This document shows, piece after piece, positions 14,405-23,289 of a stretch of 64,000 bases of DNA. The stretch comes from Lyngbya aestuarii BL J. GTDB lineage: Bacteria; Cyanobacteriota; Cyanobacteriia; Cyanobacteriales; Microcoleaceae. Under the pieces are notes generated by a model. The model saw only the letters and a program-made list of their open reading frames with translations. It was not told the DNA's origin and did not search any database. The stretch spans positions 1-64,000 of the forward strand of contig NZ_AUZM01000008.1 of the NCBI RefSeq assembly GCF_000478195.2, read 5' to 3'. The translations under genes were made by a program, and so were the position numbers. Numbering within the stretch: position 1 is the stretch's first letter; every line of letters begins with the position of its first letter.

Positions 14405-14410
14405 GTCGTT

Positions 14411-14770
14411 TTATTTCCGCAGTTCAGCTAGTCTTTTCCAGTGAATAACTACACCTTCAAACTCTCCAAGATAATCAAAAAAGTCTTCAGAATTATCAAA
14501 GCCATCTAATTGAGAAAAATGTTCTACTTCCTCAGCAGAAAGAATTGTGTTATCAAGATAAACTCTTTGCTGGGAGTCTATTAAGATTGATTGAATTTTA
14601 GTACATTCTGCATCAAACAACTTTTGAGATTGAGTTGGACTTCTCTGTTTCCAATAAATTTGAAGTTTGCATCCTACTTTAATTGGACTTTTTCGAGGAG
14701 TTCTTACAGTCTGTGTCTTCTCGCCAGAAAGAAGTTTCTGCTTAAACACAGAAAAACTTAAAGCAACCAT
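14411..14770 (-). CDS. ASCH domain protein
   Basis: The 119-residue product matches the ASCH/PUA-like layout: SFSVFKQKLLSGEKTQTVRTPRKSPIKVG at the N-terminus, then a beta strand with KLQIYWKQRS, and FEGVVIHWKRL at the end. ASCH domains bind RNA or modified nucleotides and are frequent in phages. It has its own two-box motif (14797-14821) and an AGGAG-like site before the ATG. Confidence 0.7.
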   Translation of the reverse strand: MVALSFSVFKQKLLSGEKTQTVRTPRKSPIKVGCKLQIYWKQRSPTQSQKLFDAECTKIQSILIDSQQRVYLDNTILSAEEVEHFSQLDGFDNSEDFFDYLGEFEGVVIHWKRLAELRK

Positions 14771-14796
14771 GATTTTCTTAGGTCTCCTAAATTATA

Positions 14797-14821
14797 AATA
14801 ATCAATGGAGAAAAGCGGTAG
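14797..14821 (-). promoter_or_regulatory. Two-box promoter-like motif
   Basis: On the minus strand: CTACCGC, ten bases, TGATTATT, 26 bases before the ASCH start. This is the rightmost copy in the element. Confidence 0.6.
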
Positions 14822-14903
14822 AACCCTCAAGACCATTGCCTAAATTTTGTAAATTAACTTTACGTTATTTTCCTGTAAAATATAAAAAAATTATATTAAC
14901 TTT

Positions 14904-15161
14904 ATGCCACCCCAAGCCTCCAAGCATTTATTAAAGTTGCAAAGCTGGATTAAGTCTGAAGATTTAGCAAAATGTGATGTATGCAAAAAACCCTACAAAA
15001 TAGCTGGTTTAGATGCTTCGTTATGCACTGATTGCGGTTGGGTTCTTCATCGGCATGAACAGTTTAGACAAATTATTAAAGATATTATAGTTTACTATTC
15101 TAATCACAGAAGAAGCAGCTCAAATAATTTTATTAAAACTGGGGAATCCTTGTCTCAATGA
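14904..15161 (+). CDS. Small zinc-ribbon protein, 85 aa
   Basis: Two cysteine pairs, CDVC and CTDC (residues about 24-46), form a zinc-ribbon. They are followed by a basic helical tail (HEQFRQIIKDIIVYYSNHRR). Such small ribbons often bind nucleic acid or protein partners. The stop lies just before that of the convergent 15172-15441 gene. Confidence 0.55.
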   Translation: MPPQASKHLLKLQSWIKSEDLAKCDVCKKPYKIAGLDASLCTDCGWVLHRHEQFRQIIKDIIVYYSNHRRSSSNNFIKTGESLSQ

Positions 15162-15171
15162 TTAATACAAA

Positions 15172-15441
15172 TTACCTTTCATCGGGAGAAGGCGCTAGCA
15201 AGCCTGAGACTGCACCAATCGCATTGGAGCCAATCACAATCAATAATTCGGGAATAGGTTTATTTAAAATACTCAAAATTAAACCACCAACTAAAGCTGT
15301 TAAAATCGCTCCAGACAAACTACTTACGATTAATCTATAACAAAATCGGTCAATTTTTTTGTGGGTAGAAGAATTCAGATTTTCTGGAGGATAACTTTGA
15401 ACTTCTAATGGATTATTTTTGGAGGGATTTTCTAAACTCAT
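15172..15441 (-). CDS. Small membrane protein, 89 aa (holin-like size)
   Basis: A polar N-terminus is followed by two hydrophobic segments (SSLSGAILTALVGGLILSIL and LLIVIGSNAIGAVSGLLAP). The ending 'IGSNAIGAVSGLLAPSP' occurs in small cyanobacterial and phage membrane proteins. Size and topology would suit a holin partner for the lysin at 6052-7404, but this is inference only. Confidence 0.55.
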   Translation of the reverse strand: MSLENPSKNNPLEVQSYPPENLNSSTHKKIDRFCYRLIVSSLSGAILTALVGGLILSILNKPIPELLIVIGSNAIGAVSGLLAPSPDER

Positions 15442-15575
15442 AGCAGTAGCAAATTATGTACTCTGATATTTTAATATTGAGTTGGGCTGCGAAAAGTTAA
15501 AGTTTCAGTCCTTGTTAATTTTTCTTAACATAGAACGGTTTCGGTGCTTCTGGGTTGAGTGGTCAGATTGAAAGA

Positions 15576-15630
15576 GCGCTTGCCTTGCAGCCCGGCGGTT
15601 TCCGGCAGGAGCATAGAGGTTTGCAAGAAG
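15576..15630 (+). repeat. Diverged palindromic repeat, copy G
   Basis: GCGCTTGCCTTGCAGCCCGG...GGTTTCCGGCAGGAGCATAG, same subfamily as F and H. It lies in the 700-base gene-free stretch 15442-16140, which otherwise holds only AT-rich sequence and the inverted repeat at 16006-16127. Confidence 0.6.
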
Positions 15631-16005
15631 AGCGACGATTGTAGACTGCAAATAATTTACTTAGACGGGCATTTGCTGGTTCATTTTGAATGGCAGGATT
15701 ACTGATTATTGCGATGTGGTGGTATTTCAGCTAATTTTTTTCTAATAAATATCAATTTTTATTAGTAAGAAATAATCCAAATACTGTGTTTGACTTTATG
15801 GTAAAGGGGTCAGACCCTTCAATCAAGATTTTCTTAGGTTCTCGGGAGGAATGAATCTTGATAAAACTTAAATTTTTATATATGATTCTAAGGTTGCAAC
15901 TTGTGGGATTCGGCTATAAACTGCTTCCCTTTTAGAGATTCTCTTAGTAGAGAATAGGTCAAATTTAAGCCAAGTGCAGTAGATGTTCACTTTAGATGTT
16001 GATTA

Positions 16006-16127
16006 TTTATGTCAAGTAAGTATTAGTTGCTTAAACAAAAAAATACCCCACATACTGAGAAGCTTGGCATTTGCCGTGCGCAGTAGGTCGGGCTGTCATA
16101 AGTAAATTAATACTTACTTGACATAAA
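16006..16127. repeat. Perfect 20-bp inverted repeat around an 82-bp core
   Basis: TTTATGTCAAGTAAGTATTA at 16006-16025 is repeated as its exact reverse complement at 16108-16127. The 82-bp core has no ORF. It sits just upstream of the primase-like genes, so a replication origin, a MITE-like element or a recombination site are all possible. Confidence 0.75.
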
Positions 16128-16140
16128 ATCAAAAAAACCA

Positions 16141-16305
16141 ATGAGAATCATAACACGTCAAGATTACGCCTCGAAGCAGTCAGGCTTACTAAATCATTGC
16201 CTTAATGGTTTACAGAATATTCTCAAGCCTTACCAAACCAGCTTTACAACCAATTTGATTGAGATTGCAACCGAATTAAATCTTAACAATGGAGGCAGCA
16301 TTTAA
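16141..16305 (+). CDS. Small hypothetical protein upstream of primase, 54 aa
   Basis: The frame MRIITRQDYASKQSGLLNHC... ends with TAA sharing its last A with the ATG of the next gene, so translation is coupled. GGAGG lies just inside its 3' end and serves the downstream start. Its position suggests a replication-associated accessory protein; no family recognised. Confidence 0.6.
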   Translation: MRIITRQDYASKQSGLLNHCLNGLQNILKPYQTSFTTNLIEIATELNLNNGGSI

Positions 16306-17932
16306 TGTTTCCCTCCAACAAATTCAACATCAACGACCACATCGACAAGCTCACTCCAGCCAAAAAGAAAGGGAAATATATCTGCCCAGCCTGCAATGGC
16401 CACAACCTATCCATCAACTCCACGACAGGGAAATATAACTGCTGGAATTGTGGAGACACTCAGAAAATCAAGGATATCCTCACCGCAGGTTCTCGACCGT
16501 TACCGCCGAAGAAATCACCCAGGGAGAAAAAGACCAGCTATTTTAACTATCCCGACCGTCAGGGGAACCCGTTAATCCGCGTGGTCAGAATCGACGACGG
16601 ACAAGGGAAGAAGCAGATTTTTCAGCAACACTGGGATGGCCAAAACTGGGTTGCGGGATACGGCTCGGTAAAAACAACAGATATTCCCCTGTACCGCTAC
16701 TCTGAGGTGATAAATGCGATCGCCGTTATTCGAGAAAATCGCCAAACTGATGATACTTTCTATGATCCGCGTTATCTGAATGAAACTGCACGAGCGATTG
16801 TGGAAGCCCAACCGGGAACCGTGTTAATCTATCCTTTGGTGTTAGAAGATAAACTCTGGATACTGTGGACAACTGCGGGAAATGTGGCGGGAAGCAAAGA
16901 GATTTCCGTCAGTCAGCAACAGTTAGGAAACATGGTGGTCAAATTTCGAGCGCTGTTAGATAATCCCAATTCAAATCTACAGGAATTACAGGCGACCGCT
17001 CAACAACTTTATCAATGGTTAATTCAACCGATAGAGTCCGAACTGAGAGAAAATCAGATTGAACGGTTAGTTTTTGCTCAAGATCGGGTGACTCGTTATA
17101 TTCCGATGGCGGCATTGCACGATGGCGAACAATATCTGATTCAACGTTACACCATTCATTCGATTTTGTCAGCCCAATTAACCGATATGAACGATAAACT
17201 TTCTCCCGGTATTGAAGAAAACTCGGTGTTGGGGTTGGGACTCTCCGATGGGGTTGCCGAGTTTGACCCGTTGCCGAATGTTGAAATAGAATTGAATAAA
17301 ATTGTTCGCAGCGATGAAAGGGACTTGGAAGGAATTTATCGGGGTCAAAAATACCTCAATCAAGCTTTTACTTTCGATATTCTCGCTCAAAATGTTTCCG
17401 GTCATCGTATTCTACATATTGCGACTCATGGTAAGTTTGAACCGGGAGTTCCTGAAGATTCTTTTCTGCTTTTAGGAACGGGAGAACGCCTCACCATTCC
17501 CGAAATTAATAGTATCGGTTCGGAGTTAAAAGATGTTCATTTGGTGGTGTTATCGGCCTGTGAAACGGCGTTGGGGGGCCGGATGCGGAGGGGATTGAAA
17601 TTGCCGGAATTAGTTCTTATTTCCTCCAAGCCGGACGTGCGAGTGCGGTAATGGCTTCTTTGTGGCTGGTTAACGACCCGGCGACCAGTCAACTCATGCA
17701 ACAATTTTACCGCCATTTATACGATGGAAAAACCAAAGCCGAAGCGTTACAATTTGCCCAATTAAGTTTTCTCAATGAGAGTCAAACCGCAACAGAAAAT
17801 GATGAACGAACGGGAGATGGTGGATTTATTCAACTCGATGCCAGAACCGGATTGCCGATTAATAATGTGATAAATACTCTCAGCCATCCTTATTATTGGG
17901 CGGCGTTTATATTAATTGGAAACGGCTTGTAG
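16305..17932 (+). pseudogene. Chimera: primase zinc-ribbon N-terminus joined to a frameshifted CHAT protein
   Basis: Residues 1-140 look like a phage/plasmid primase-helicase N-terminus: zinc ribbon CPAC...CWNC, then DIPLYRYSEVINAIA, which normally leads into the Toprim region. At a GCGATCGC site (16716-16723) the sequence switches to the middle of a CHAT caspase-like protein (IVEAQPGTVLIYPLV, HIATHG with catalytic His, LSACETA with catalytic Cys). At a run of six G (about 17574) the frame shifts; removing one G restores a normal CHAT end through HPYYWAAFILIG at 17932. Both halves are therefore incomplete. An assembly join is possible. Confidence 0.7.
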
Positions 17933-18042
17933 AAAACCAATTTGACAAGATTTTAAGAAAACGATTGCATAAGCTTATACTTCCTCAAAATAGATTTTAA
18001 GTGATAACACAGTTAAAATTTTGTGGTTGTATCGGAGGAGCG

Positions 18043-20310
18043 ATGTCTCAACTCAAACGCCGTCATTTCCTACAATTCGCCGGATCGACTCTGGCGACAC
18101 TAGGTCTAAGTCAACTGGATTTTTTTCGAGGTGCAGAGGGTTATGGTCGAGTTCTTGCTCAAAGTACACCCCGTAAATTAGCATTGTTAGTGGGAATTAA
18201 TGAATATCAAGGAGCCAATCAATTAAATGGTTGTCTTACTGATGTGGAGTTACAGAAAAATTTACTTATTCATCGCTTTGGGTTTAAATCGGACGATATT
18301 AAAATTGTATCTGATAATTCGGACATGAAACCGACCCGTGAAAATATTATCAAAGCCTTTCGAGAACACTTAATTAAACAAGCCAAACCTAATGATGTTG
18401 TGGTGTTTCATTATTCCGGTCATGGCGATCGCATTCAAGACCCATCTCCATTAAATATAGAAGCTTGTCGTCTAGCCGGAGACTGTAGCTTCAATGGCAC
18501 AATTGTACCTCAAAACGCCGCGCCTGTAAACATAGAAGCATCAGAAGTAGAAGTCTCCCACATTATGGGACAAACCTTATTTTTGTTGACAAGCTTGCTT
18601 CAGACCGAGAAATTTACAATGATATTAGATAGCTGCCATTCGGGTGCAGGAACGCGAGGAAATGTTGTGGTTCGGGCTGCACGTCGGCAGGTTGGGAGCG
18701 AACAAATCTTAGTACCGAGTTCGAGTGAATTAGAGCTACAAAAAGAACTGATCGCCGAGTTGAATTGGTCTGATGATGAATTTCTCAAACGGCGACAAAC
18801 GGGAATTGCTAAAGGAATTGCTTTGGGTTCTGCTCAACGAAATCAACTGGCAATTGATGCTCTATTTGAAGGCTTTCATGCCGGAGTCTTTACTTATTTA
18901 TTAACCCGTTATCTCTGGCAACTGACCTCCGAGCAACCTGTGGAAGCAATCTATGTCAATCTGAAGCGGAGTACAAACAGTTTAGCGACTGCAAAAGAAT
19001 CCACAATCAGACAGCAACTCCCAACATTTGAATATCAAGCCGGAAGTGATTTTAAGCAAGAGCCGTTATTTTTTCTAGACTTAAAAACTCCTGCGTCTGA
19101 AGCAGTAATTACAACCGTCAAAGGAGAAACGATAGAGTTTTGGTTGGGGGGTGTGGCATCACAAAACCTGAAAACTTCGGGGGAAGGAGCGGTCTATTCA
19201 GTATTAGATGAGTCCGGAAAAGTGGTTGCAGAAATTCAACAAAACTCTCGGGTTGAGGGGTTATTTGGAAGGGGGAAACAAACCTCCGGAGACTCATCAG
19301 CGATTAAAGTGGGTCGGCTATTACGAGAAAAAATTGTTGGAATTCCAGCAAATCCTAAGCTTGAACTGGCTTTAGATGAATCGTTAGGAGCCGATTTAGC
19401 AACGGCACAGGCCGAATTAGAATCCAATCGAAGAATTGAATTATTTCCTCAAAATCAACTCTCAGAAAGTGGATATTTCTTAGGACGATTTACCGAAGAA
19501 CATCAACAGCAACAAAGTGAAATCAATCCCGACCTTGAACTTCCAGCCGTGAGTAGTGTTGGGCTGTTTCAAGCCGATTTAACTCCAGAGAGTCAGTCTT
19601 TTGGTCGTTTAGATGAACCGATTGTGAATGCGATTAATCGATTAAAGCCGAGATTTCAACGGTTATTAGTTAATCAGATTTTAGGACAATTGTTGAATGC
19701 GGGTCAAGGTTCAACGCTGAAAGTTAAAGCCGAAGTATCTGGAGGAGGTCAAGTATTGCAAGTTGCGAGTCGAGGAATTGATGAGGTTAAAACCGCAAAC
19801 ATTCCGGTTCAATTTCGTTCGGAAACTCAGTTAAAAGTTCAAGTCAATAATGAAAGTAATCAGGATCTTTATCTAGCGATTTTATTAATTAGCGCCCAAG
19901 GAGATATGAATACGTTCCACCCAACAAATTGGGATGCGCCTGAAGAAGAATCTTTATTCAGTGCAGGAGAGGTAAAAGAATTGCCTCCTCCTGGAGAATC
20001 TCTGGAACTAACAGGAACATCAGGTTTTCCAGAAATTCTGATTTTAGCGAGTCAAGAACCCCTACGAAACACCCTCAAAGCCTTACAACAAATTGCAGCC
20101 AGTCGCGGACAATCTCGGGGTCGGTTGGAAGGTATTCGAGGAGATGAATCTTTGGGGGTAATTGATAGTTTATTAGGAGATTTAACAGAACTAAAACGCA
20201 GTGTCGATGGTGGATTTCGACAAGGAACTGATGAGTCTGGACAAGGAACGATTCCCTATCAAACTTCCACAATGGCGGTACTTTCGGCTGTCCTTGAAGT
20301 GGTGGCTTGA
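18043..20310 (+). CDS. Secreted orthocaspase (peptidase C14) with DUF4384-like C-terminus
   Basis: The ATG at 18043 follows GGAGG and begins a Tat-type signal (KRRHFLQFAGS). The caspase-like domain follows (LALLVGINEYQG...), with the catalytic pair His127 in HYSGHGD and Cys198 in DSCHSG. The C-terminal third (LYLAILLISAQGDMNTFHPTNW) resembles the DUF4384 sensor-like domain. Orthocaspases cleave after Arg/Lys and are linked to stress and cell death in cyanobacteria. Both catalytic residues are intact. It lies downstream of a CHAT gene and upstream of a Uma2 gene. Confidence 0.88.
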   Translation: MSQLKRRHFLQFAGSTLATLGLSQLDFFRGAEGYGRVLAQSTPRKLALLVGINEYQGANQLNGCLTDVELQKNLLIHRFGFKSDDIKIVSDNSDMKPTRENIIKAFREHLIKQAKPNDVVVFHYSGHGDRIQDPSPLNIEACRLAGDCSFNGTIVPQNAAPVNIEASEVEVSHIMGQTLFLLTSLLQTEKFTMILDSCHSGAGTRGNVVVRAARRQVGSEQILVPSSSELELQKELIAELNWSDDEFLKRRQTGIAKGIALGSAQRNQLAIDALFEGFHAGVFTYLLTRYLWQLTSEQPVEAIYVNLKRSTNSLATAKESTIRQQLPTFEYQAGSDFKQEPLFFLDLKTPASEAVITTVKGETIEFWLGGVASQNLKTSGEGAVYSVLDESGKVVAEIQQNSRVEGLFGRGKQTSGDSSAIKVGRLLREKIVGIPANPKLELALDESLGADLATAQAELESNRRIELFPQNQLSESGYFLGRFTEEHQQQQSEINPDLELPAVSSVGLFQADLTPESQSFGRLDEPIVNAINRLKPRFQRLLVNQILGQLLNAGQGSTLKVKAEVSGGGQVLQVASRGIDEVKTANIPVQFRSETQLKVQVNNESNQDLYLAILLISAQGDMNTFHPTNWDAPEEESLFSAGEVKELPPPGESLELTGTSGFPEILILASQEPLRNTLKALQQIAASRGQSRGRLEGIRGDESLGVIDSLLGDLTELKRSVDGGFRQGTDESGQGTIPYQTSTMAVLSAVLEVVA

Positions 20311-20352
20311 TTTGGATGAATTATACTATAAAGTATTCAACTGGAGGAAACA

Positions 20353-21126
20353 ATGACTGTTGCTAAAGATTTAGAAACACTCCAACCGGAAAACCAATTA
20401 GAGGAAATCGAATATCCACCCACAAATTTAGAAAGTAAGGAGCCGCCATTGGAAAGTTATTTGCATCTACAACAGTTGTTGCTGTTAATGAAGTGTTTGG
20501 ATTGGTTATGGCAAGAACGAACTGATTATTTTGCGGCGGGAAATCTAACGATTTACTACAGTTTGGAACAGGTGAAAACCAATGATTTTAGAGGGCCGGA
20601 TTTCTTTGTAGTTCTCGATACCGAACGCAAACCCCGCAAAAGTTGGACGGTCTGGGAAGAAGGGGGAAAATATCCCAACGTTATTATTGAACTGTTATCA
20701 AAATCCACCGCAAATGTAGACGAAGTCACAGCAGCTCCCGGAGCTTGCATCCGGGAGAACTGTGATAGAACAACGAAGAAAAAGATTTACCAAGATACTT
20801 TCCGAACTCCCGACTATTTCTGGTTTTCACCGGACAGCTTAGAATTCAAAGGGTTTGAAATCATTCAAGGAAAATATCAAGAACTCCAACCCAACGAACA
20901 GGGAAAACTTTGGAGCAAACAATTAAATTTATTTCTGGGAGTTTATGAAGGAAAATTGAGATTTTTTACACCGGAAGGTGAGTTGGTTCCAACTCCCGAA
21001 GAAGCAGCAAAATTCGCTGAACAACGAGCAATAGAAGCGGAGAAAACGGCTGAAACCGAACGCGATCGCAATGAACGGTTAGCTGCGAAGTTGCGAGAAT
21101 TGAATATTGATCCGGAAACGCTGTAA
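20353..21126 (+). CDS. Uma2-family restriction-endonuclease-like protein with palindromic insertion
   Basis: A PD-(D/E)XK-fold Uma2 (DUF820) protein: FRGPDFFVVLD and NVIIELLSKST carry the acidic active-site residues. A long Glu-rich coiled-coil tail ends NERLAAKLRELNIDP, typical of the family. A 45-bp palindromic insert adds about 15 residues (EVTAAPGACIREN...) between TANVD and RTTKKKIYQD, in frame. Uma2 genes are very numerous in cyanobacteria and their role is unclear. GGAGG precedes the ATG. Confidence 0.85.
   Translation: MTVAKDLETLQPENQLEEIEYPPTNLESKEPPLESYLHLQQLLLLMKCLDWLWQERTDYFAAGNLTIYYSLEQVKTNDFRGPDFFVVLDTERKPRKSWTVWEEGGKYPNVIIELLSKSTANVDEVTAAPGACIRENCDRTTKKKIYQDTFRTPDYFWFSPDSLEFKGFEIIQGKYQELQPNEQGKLWSKQLNLFLGVYEGKLRFFTPEGELVPTPEEAAKFAEQRAIEAEKTAETERDRNERLAAKLRELNIDPETL
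20724..20767. repeat. Palindromic insert within the Uma2 gene
   Basis: Nested arms CACAG/CTGTG and CTCCCGGA/TCCGGGAG surround a 7-base loop. The insert is 45 bp, divisible by three, and encodes no stop in the Uma2 frame. It is unrelated in sequence to the 51-bp repeat. Confidence 0.75.
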
Positions 21127-21164
21127 ATTGTTATGAATTATTCAGTTTCGATCCAACTTTGGGG

Positions 21165-21241
21165 ATAGCCCCCCTTTGTCCCCCCAAAATTGAGGGGAAA
21201 TACAGTTCAAAGTCCCCCAGAATTGGGGGATTTAGGGGGCA
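21165..21241. repeat. C/G-rich interspersed repeat, intergenic copy
   Basis: Contains AGTCCCCCAGAATTGGGGG and flanking CCCCCTAAAT-type sequence in reverse orientation. The same unit occurs inside the TPR-CHAT gene at 30001-30270. Confidence 0.75.
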
Positions 21242-21335
21242 AACACAAAACATCTTCTACTTTTCAAACCTCCTCTAGCTGAGAACCATCTCAACTGCAT
21301 ATGTGGCTCAACCCCAAAAATAGGTTAGAAGTGAA

Positions 21336-23201
21336 ATGACATCTACCCCGGTCGGAATTTCGGTGTTGAACCTCAAAGCGTTAACCCTGGCGGTTGTTGT
21401 GGGTGTGTTGAGTCCAGTTGTATCAATAAATGTTCTGAATGTACCTCAAGTTCTCGCACAAACCCCCGATGAACGAAAAGCAGAAGCAGATCAATTATTC
21501 CAACAGGGTCTTCAACAAGCCAAAACTAGCCAATTTCGAGAAGCATTGCAGTCTTGGCAACAAGCGTTAGAAATATATAGAGAAATAGGCGATCGCAAAG
21601 GAGAAGTAGCTTCTCTGAGCAATTTGGGTTCTGCTTACAATAGTTTGGGGCAGTATCAAAAAGCTATAGAATTCCATCAGCAGCACTTAACTATTGCACG
21701 AGAAATCGGCGATCGCAATGGGGAAGCGAGTTCTCTGGGCAATTTGGGTGTAGCTTTACTCGACCTTAACAAACCAGCAGAAGCAGAAGTTGAGTTGAGA
21801 AAAGCAATTGATGTTTTTGAATCTCTCCGAATTGACTTAGAACAGGACTCAGATAAAGTCTCGATTTTTGATACCTATCTTCGCAGTTTTCGTAGCCTTC
21901 AATTAGTATTAGTAGCTCAGAATAAAACTGATGCGGCTTTGGAGATTTCTGAAAAAGGTCGCGCTCGCAGTTTGATTGAACTGATGTCCGAACGATTGAA
22001 TGATGGTCAGCAGGGTTTAGTTCCCACAACCGAACCTCTTAATATTGAGCAAATTCGTCAGATTGCTCAAACTCAAAATTCTACATTTGTTCAGTATTCT
22101 ATTGTTCGGTTTCCTGATATTTCGTCACTCTATATTTGGGTAATCCAACCCACAGGTGACGTTACTTTCAAAGAAGTTAATTTATCTTCTCTCAATACTC
22201 CCCTCAGTGAAATTGTTGATAATAGTCGCATAGAAGATATTGGTGCGAGGGGTCGCAACGGAGATGGTGGCTTTGCTGTTAGACTCTCTCCACAGACTCA
22301 ACAAGAACGACTCGCCAAACAAACCGCCAATCTCCGCCAACTCCACGACCTTTTAATTCAACCCATCGCCGATTTATTACCAACCGACCCTTCAAAAAAA
22401 GTGGTATTTATGCCGCAGGGCGAATTGTATTTAGTTCCGTTTCCGGCGTTGATGGATGAGCAGAATCAATACTTAATTGAAAAACACACAATTCTTACTT
22501 CTCCCTCCGTTCAATTGCTGGATGTTGCCCGTCAATCCCACACTGAAAAACAGAACAATCCCGCTTCAGATATTCTCATTGTCGGCAATCCAACCATGCC
22601 CGAAGTCTGGAACCCGAATAGTGGAGAAGTAGAACAACTTTCAGCTTTACAAGGGGCCGAAGATGAAGCCTTTGCGATCGCCAAGAAGTTCCAAGTTAAA
22701 CCGTTAGTTTGGGGCGAGGCTACTGAAACTATTGTAACACAAAAAATGCGGAATGCGCGATTAATTCACCTGGCAACTCACGGACTGTTAGAATATGGTA
22801 TCCCCGAAGAATCTGGGGTGTTTGATGCGCCGGGAGCGATTGCTTTGGCGCCTTCAGCAGATGCGGACGGACTGTTAACTTCTGTAGAAATTTATAACAT
22901 GAAACTCAACGCCGAGTTGGTGGTATTGAGCGCTTGTGATACCGGACGGGGTAAAATTTCGGGGGATGGGGTAATTGGATTATCTCGTGCATTTTTGCAG
23001 GCGGGAGTTCCCAGTTTAATTGTTTCGTTGTGGAAAGTTCCCGATGATTCCACCCAGTTTTTAATGACTAAATTTTATGAGTATTGGACAGAAGATACCG
23101 ATAAAATTGTTGCGTTACGTCGGGCGATTTTAGAAACTAAAGAAAAGTATCCCGAACCGATTAATTGGGCGGCGTTTACCCTCGTTGGAGAAGCACAATA
23201 A
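21336..23201 (+). CDS. Secreted TPR-CHAT caspase-like protease
   Basis: A signal-like hydrophobic N-terminus ends near VLAQTPDERKAEA. Three TPR units follow (residues about 45-165), with HIP1 sites coding part of the repeats. The C-terminal CHAT domain (about 330-620) has catalytic His in LIHLATHG and Cys in LSACDTG, followed by LSRAFLQAGVPSLIVSLWKV. CHAT proteins of this layout are predicted secreted or membrane-associated proteases; some relatives are activated by regulated partners. All key residues are intact. It is transcribed toward the convergent operon at 29013-23290. Confidence 0.88.
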   Translation: MTSTPVGISVLNLKALTLAVVVGVLSPVVSINVLNVPQVLAQTPDERKAEADQLFQQGLQQAKTSQFREALQSWQQALEIYREIGDRKGEVASLSNLGSAYNSLGQYQKAIEFHQQHLTIAREIGDRNGEASSLGNLGVALLDLNKPAEAEVELRKAIDVFESLRIDLEQDSDKVSIFDTYLRSFRSLQLVLVAQNKTDAALEISEKGRARSLIELMSERLNDGQQGLVPTTEPLNIEQIRQIAQTQNSTFVQYSIVRFPDISSLYIWVIQPTGDVTFKEVNLSSLNTPLSEIVDNSRIEDIGARGRNGDGGFAVRLSPQTQQERLAKQTANLRQLHDLLIQPIADLLPTDPSKKVVFMPQGELYLVPFPALMDEQNQYLIEKHTILTSPSVQLLDVARQSHTEKQNNPASDILIVGNPTMPEVWNPNSGEVEQLSALQGAEDEAFAIAKKFQVKPLVWGEATETIVTQKMRNARLIHLATHGLLEYGIPEESGVFDAPGAIALAPSADADGLLTSVEIYNMKLNAELVVLSACDTGRGKISGDGVIGLSRAFLQAGVPSLIVSLWKVPDDSTQFLMTKFYEYWTEDTDKIVALRRAILETKEKYPEPINWAAFTLVGEAQ

Positions 23202-23251
23202 AGATTAACCTCTCGAACTCAACCCTTGACCCCCACCAACCTCCTATTACT

Positions 23252-23274
23252 CCCCTCGCCTTTTAGGAGAGGGG
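23252..23274. terminator. Hairpin in repeat sequence between convergent genes
   Basis: CCCCTC...GAGGGG stem within a GGGTTGGGGGAGAGG-type repeat between the TPR-CHAT stop and the opposing 23290-24057 stop. Its position suits transcription termination; there is no strong T-tract. Confidence 0.4.
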
Positions 23275-23289
23275 TTGGGGGAGAGGTTC

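Noticed and set aside
15158-15340. 60-aa plus-strand ORF
   Set aside because: It is the antisense of the small membrane protein gene 15172-15441, which has clear membrane segments.
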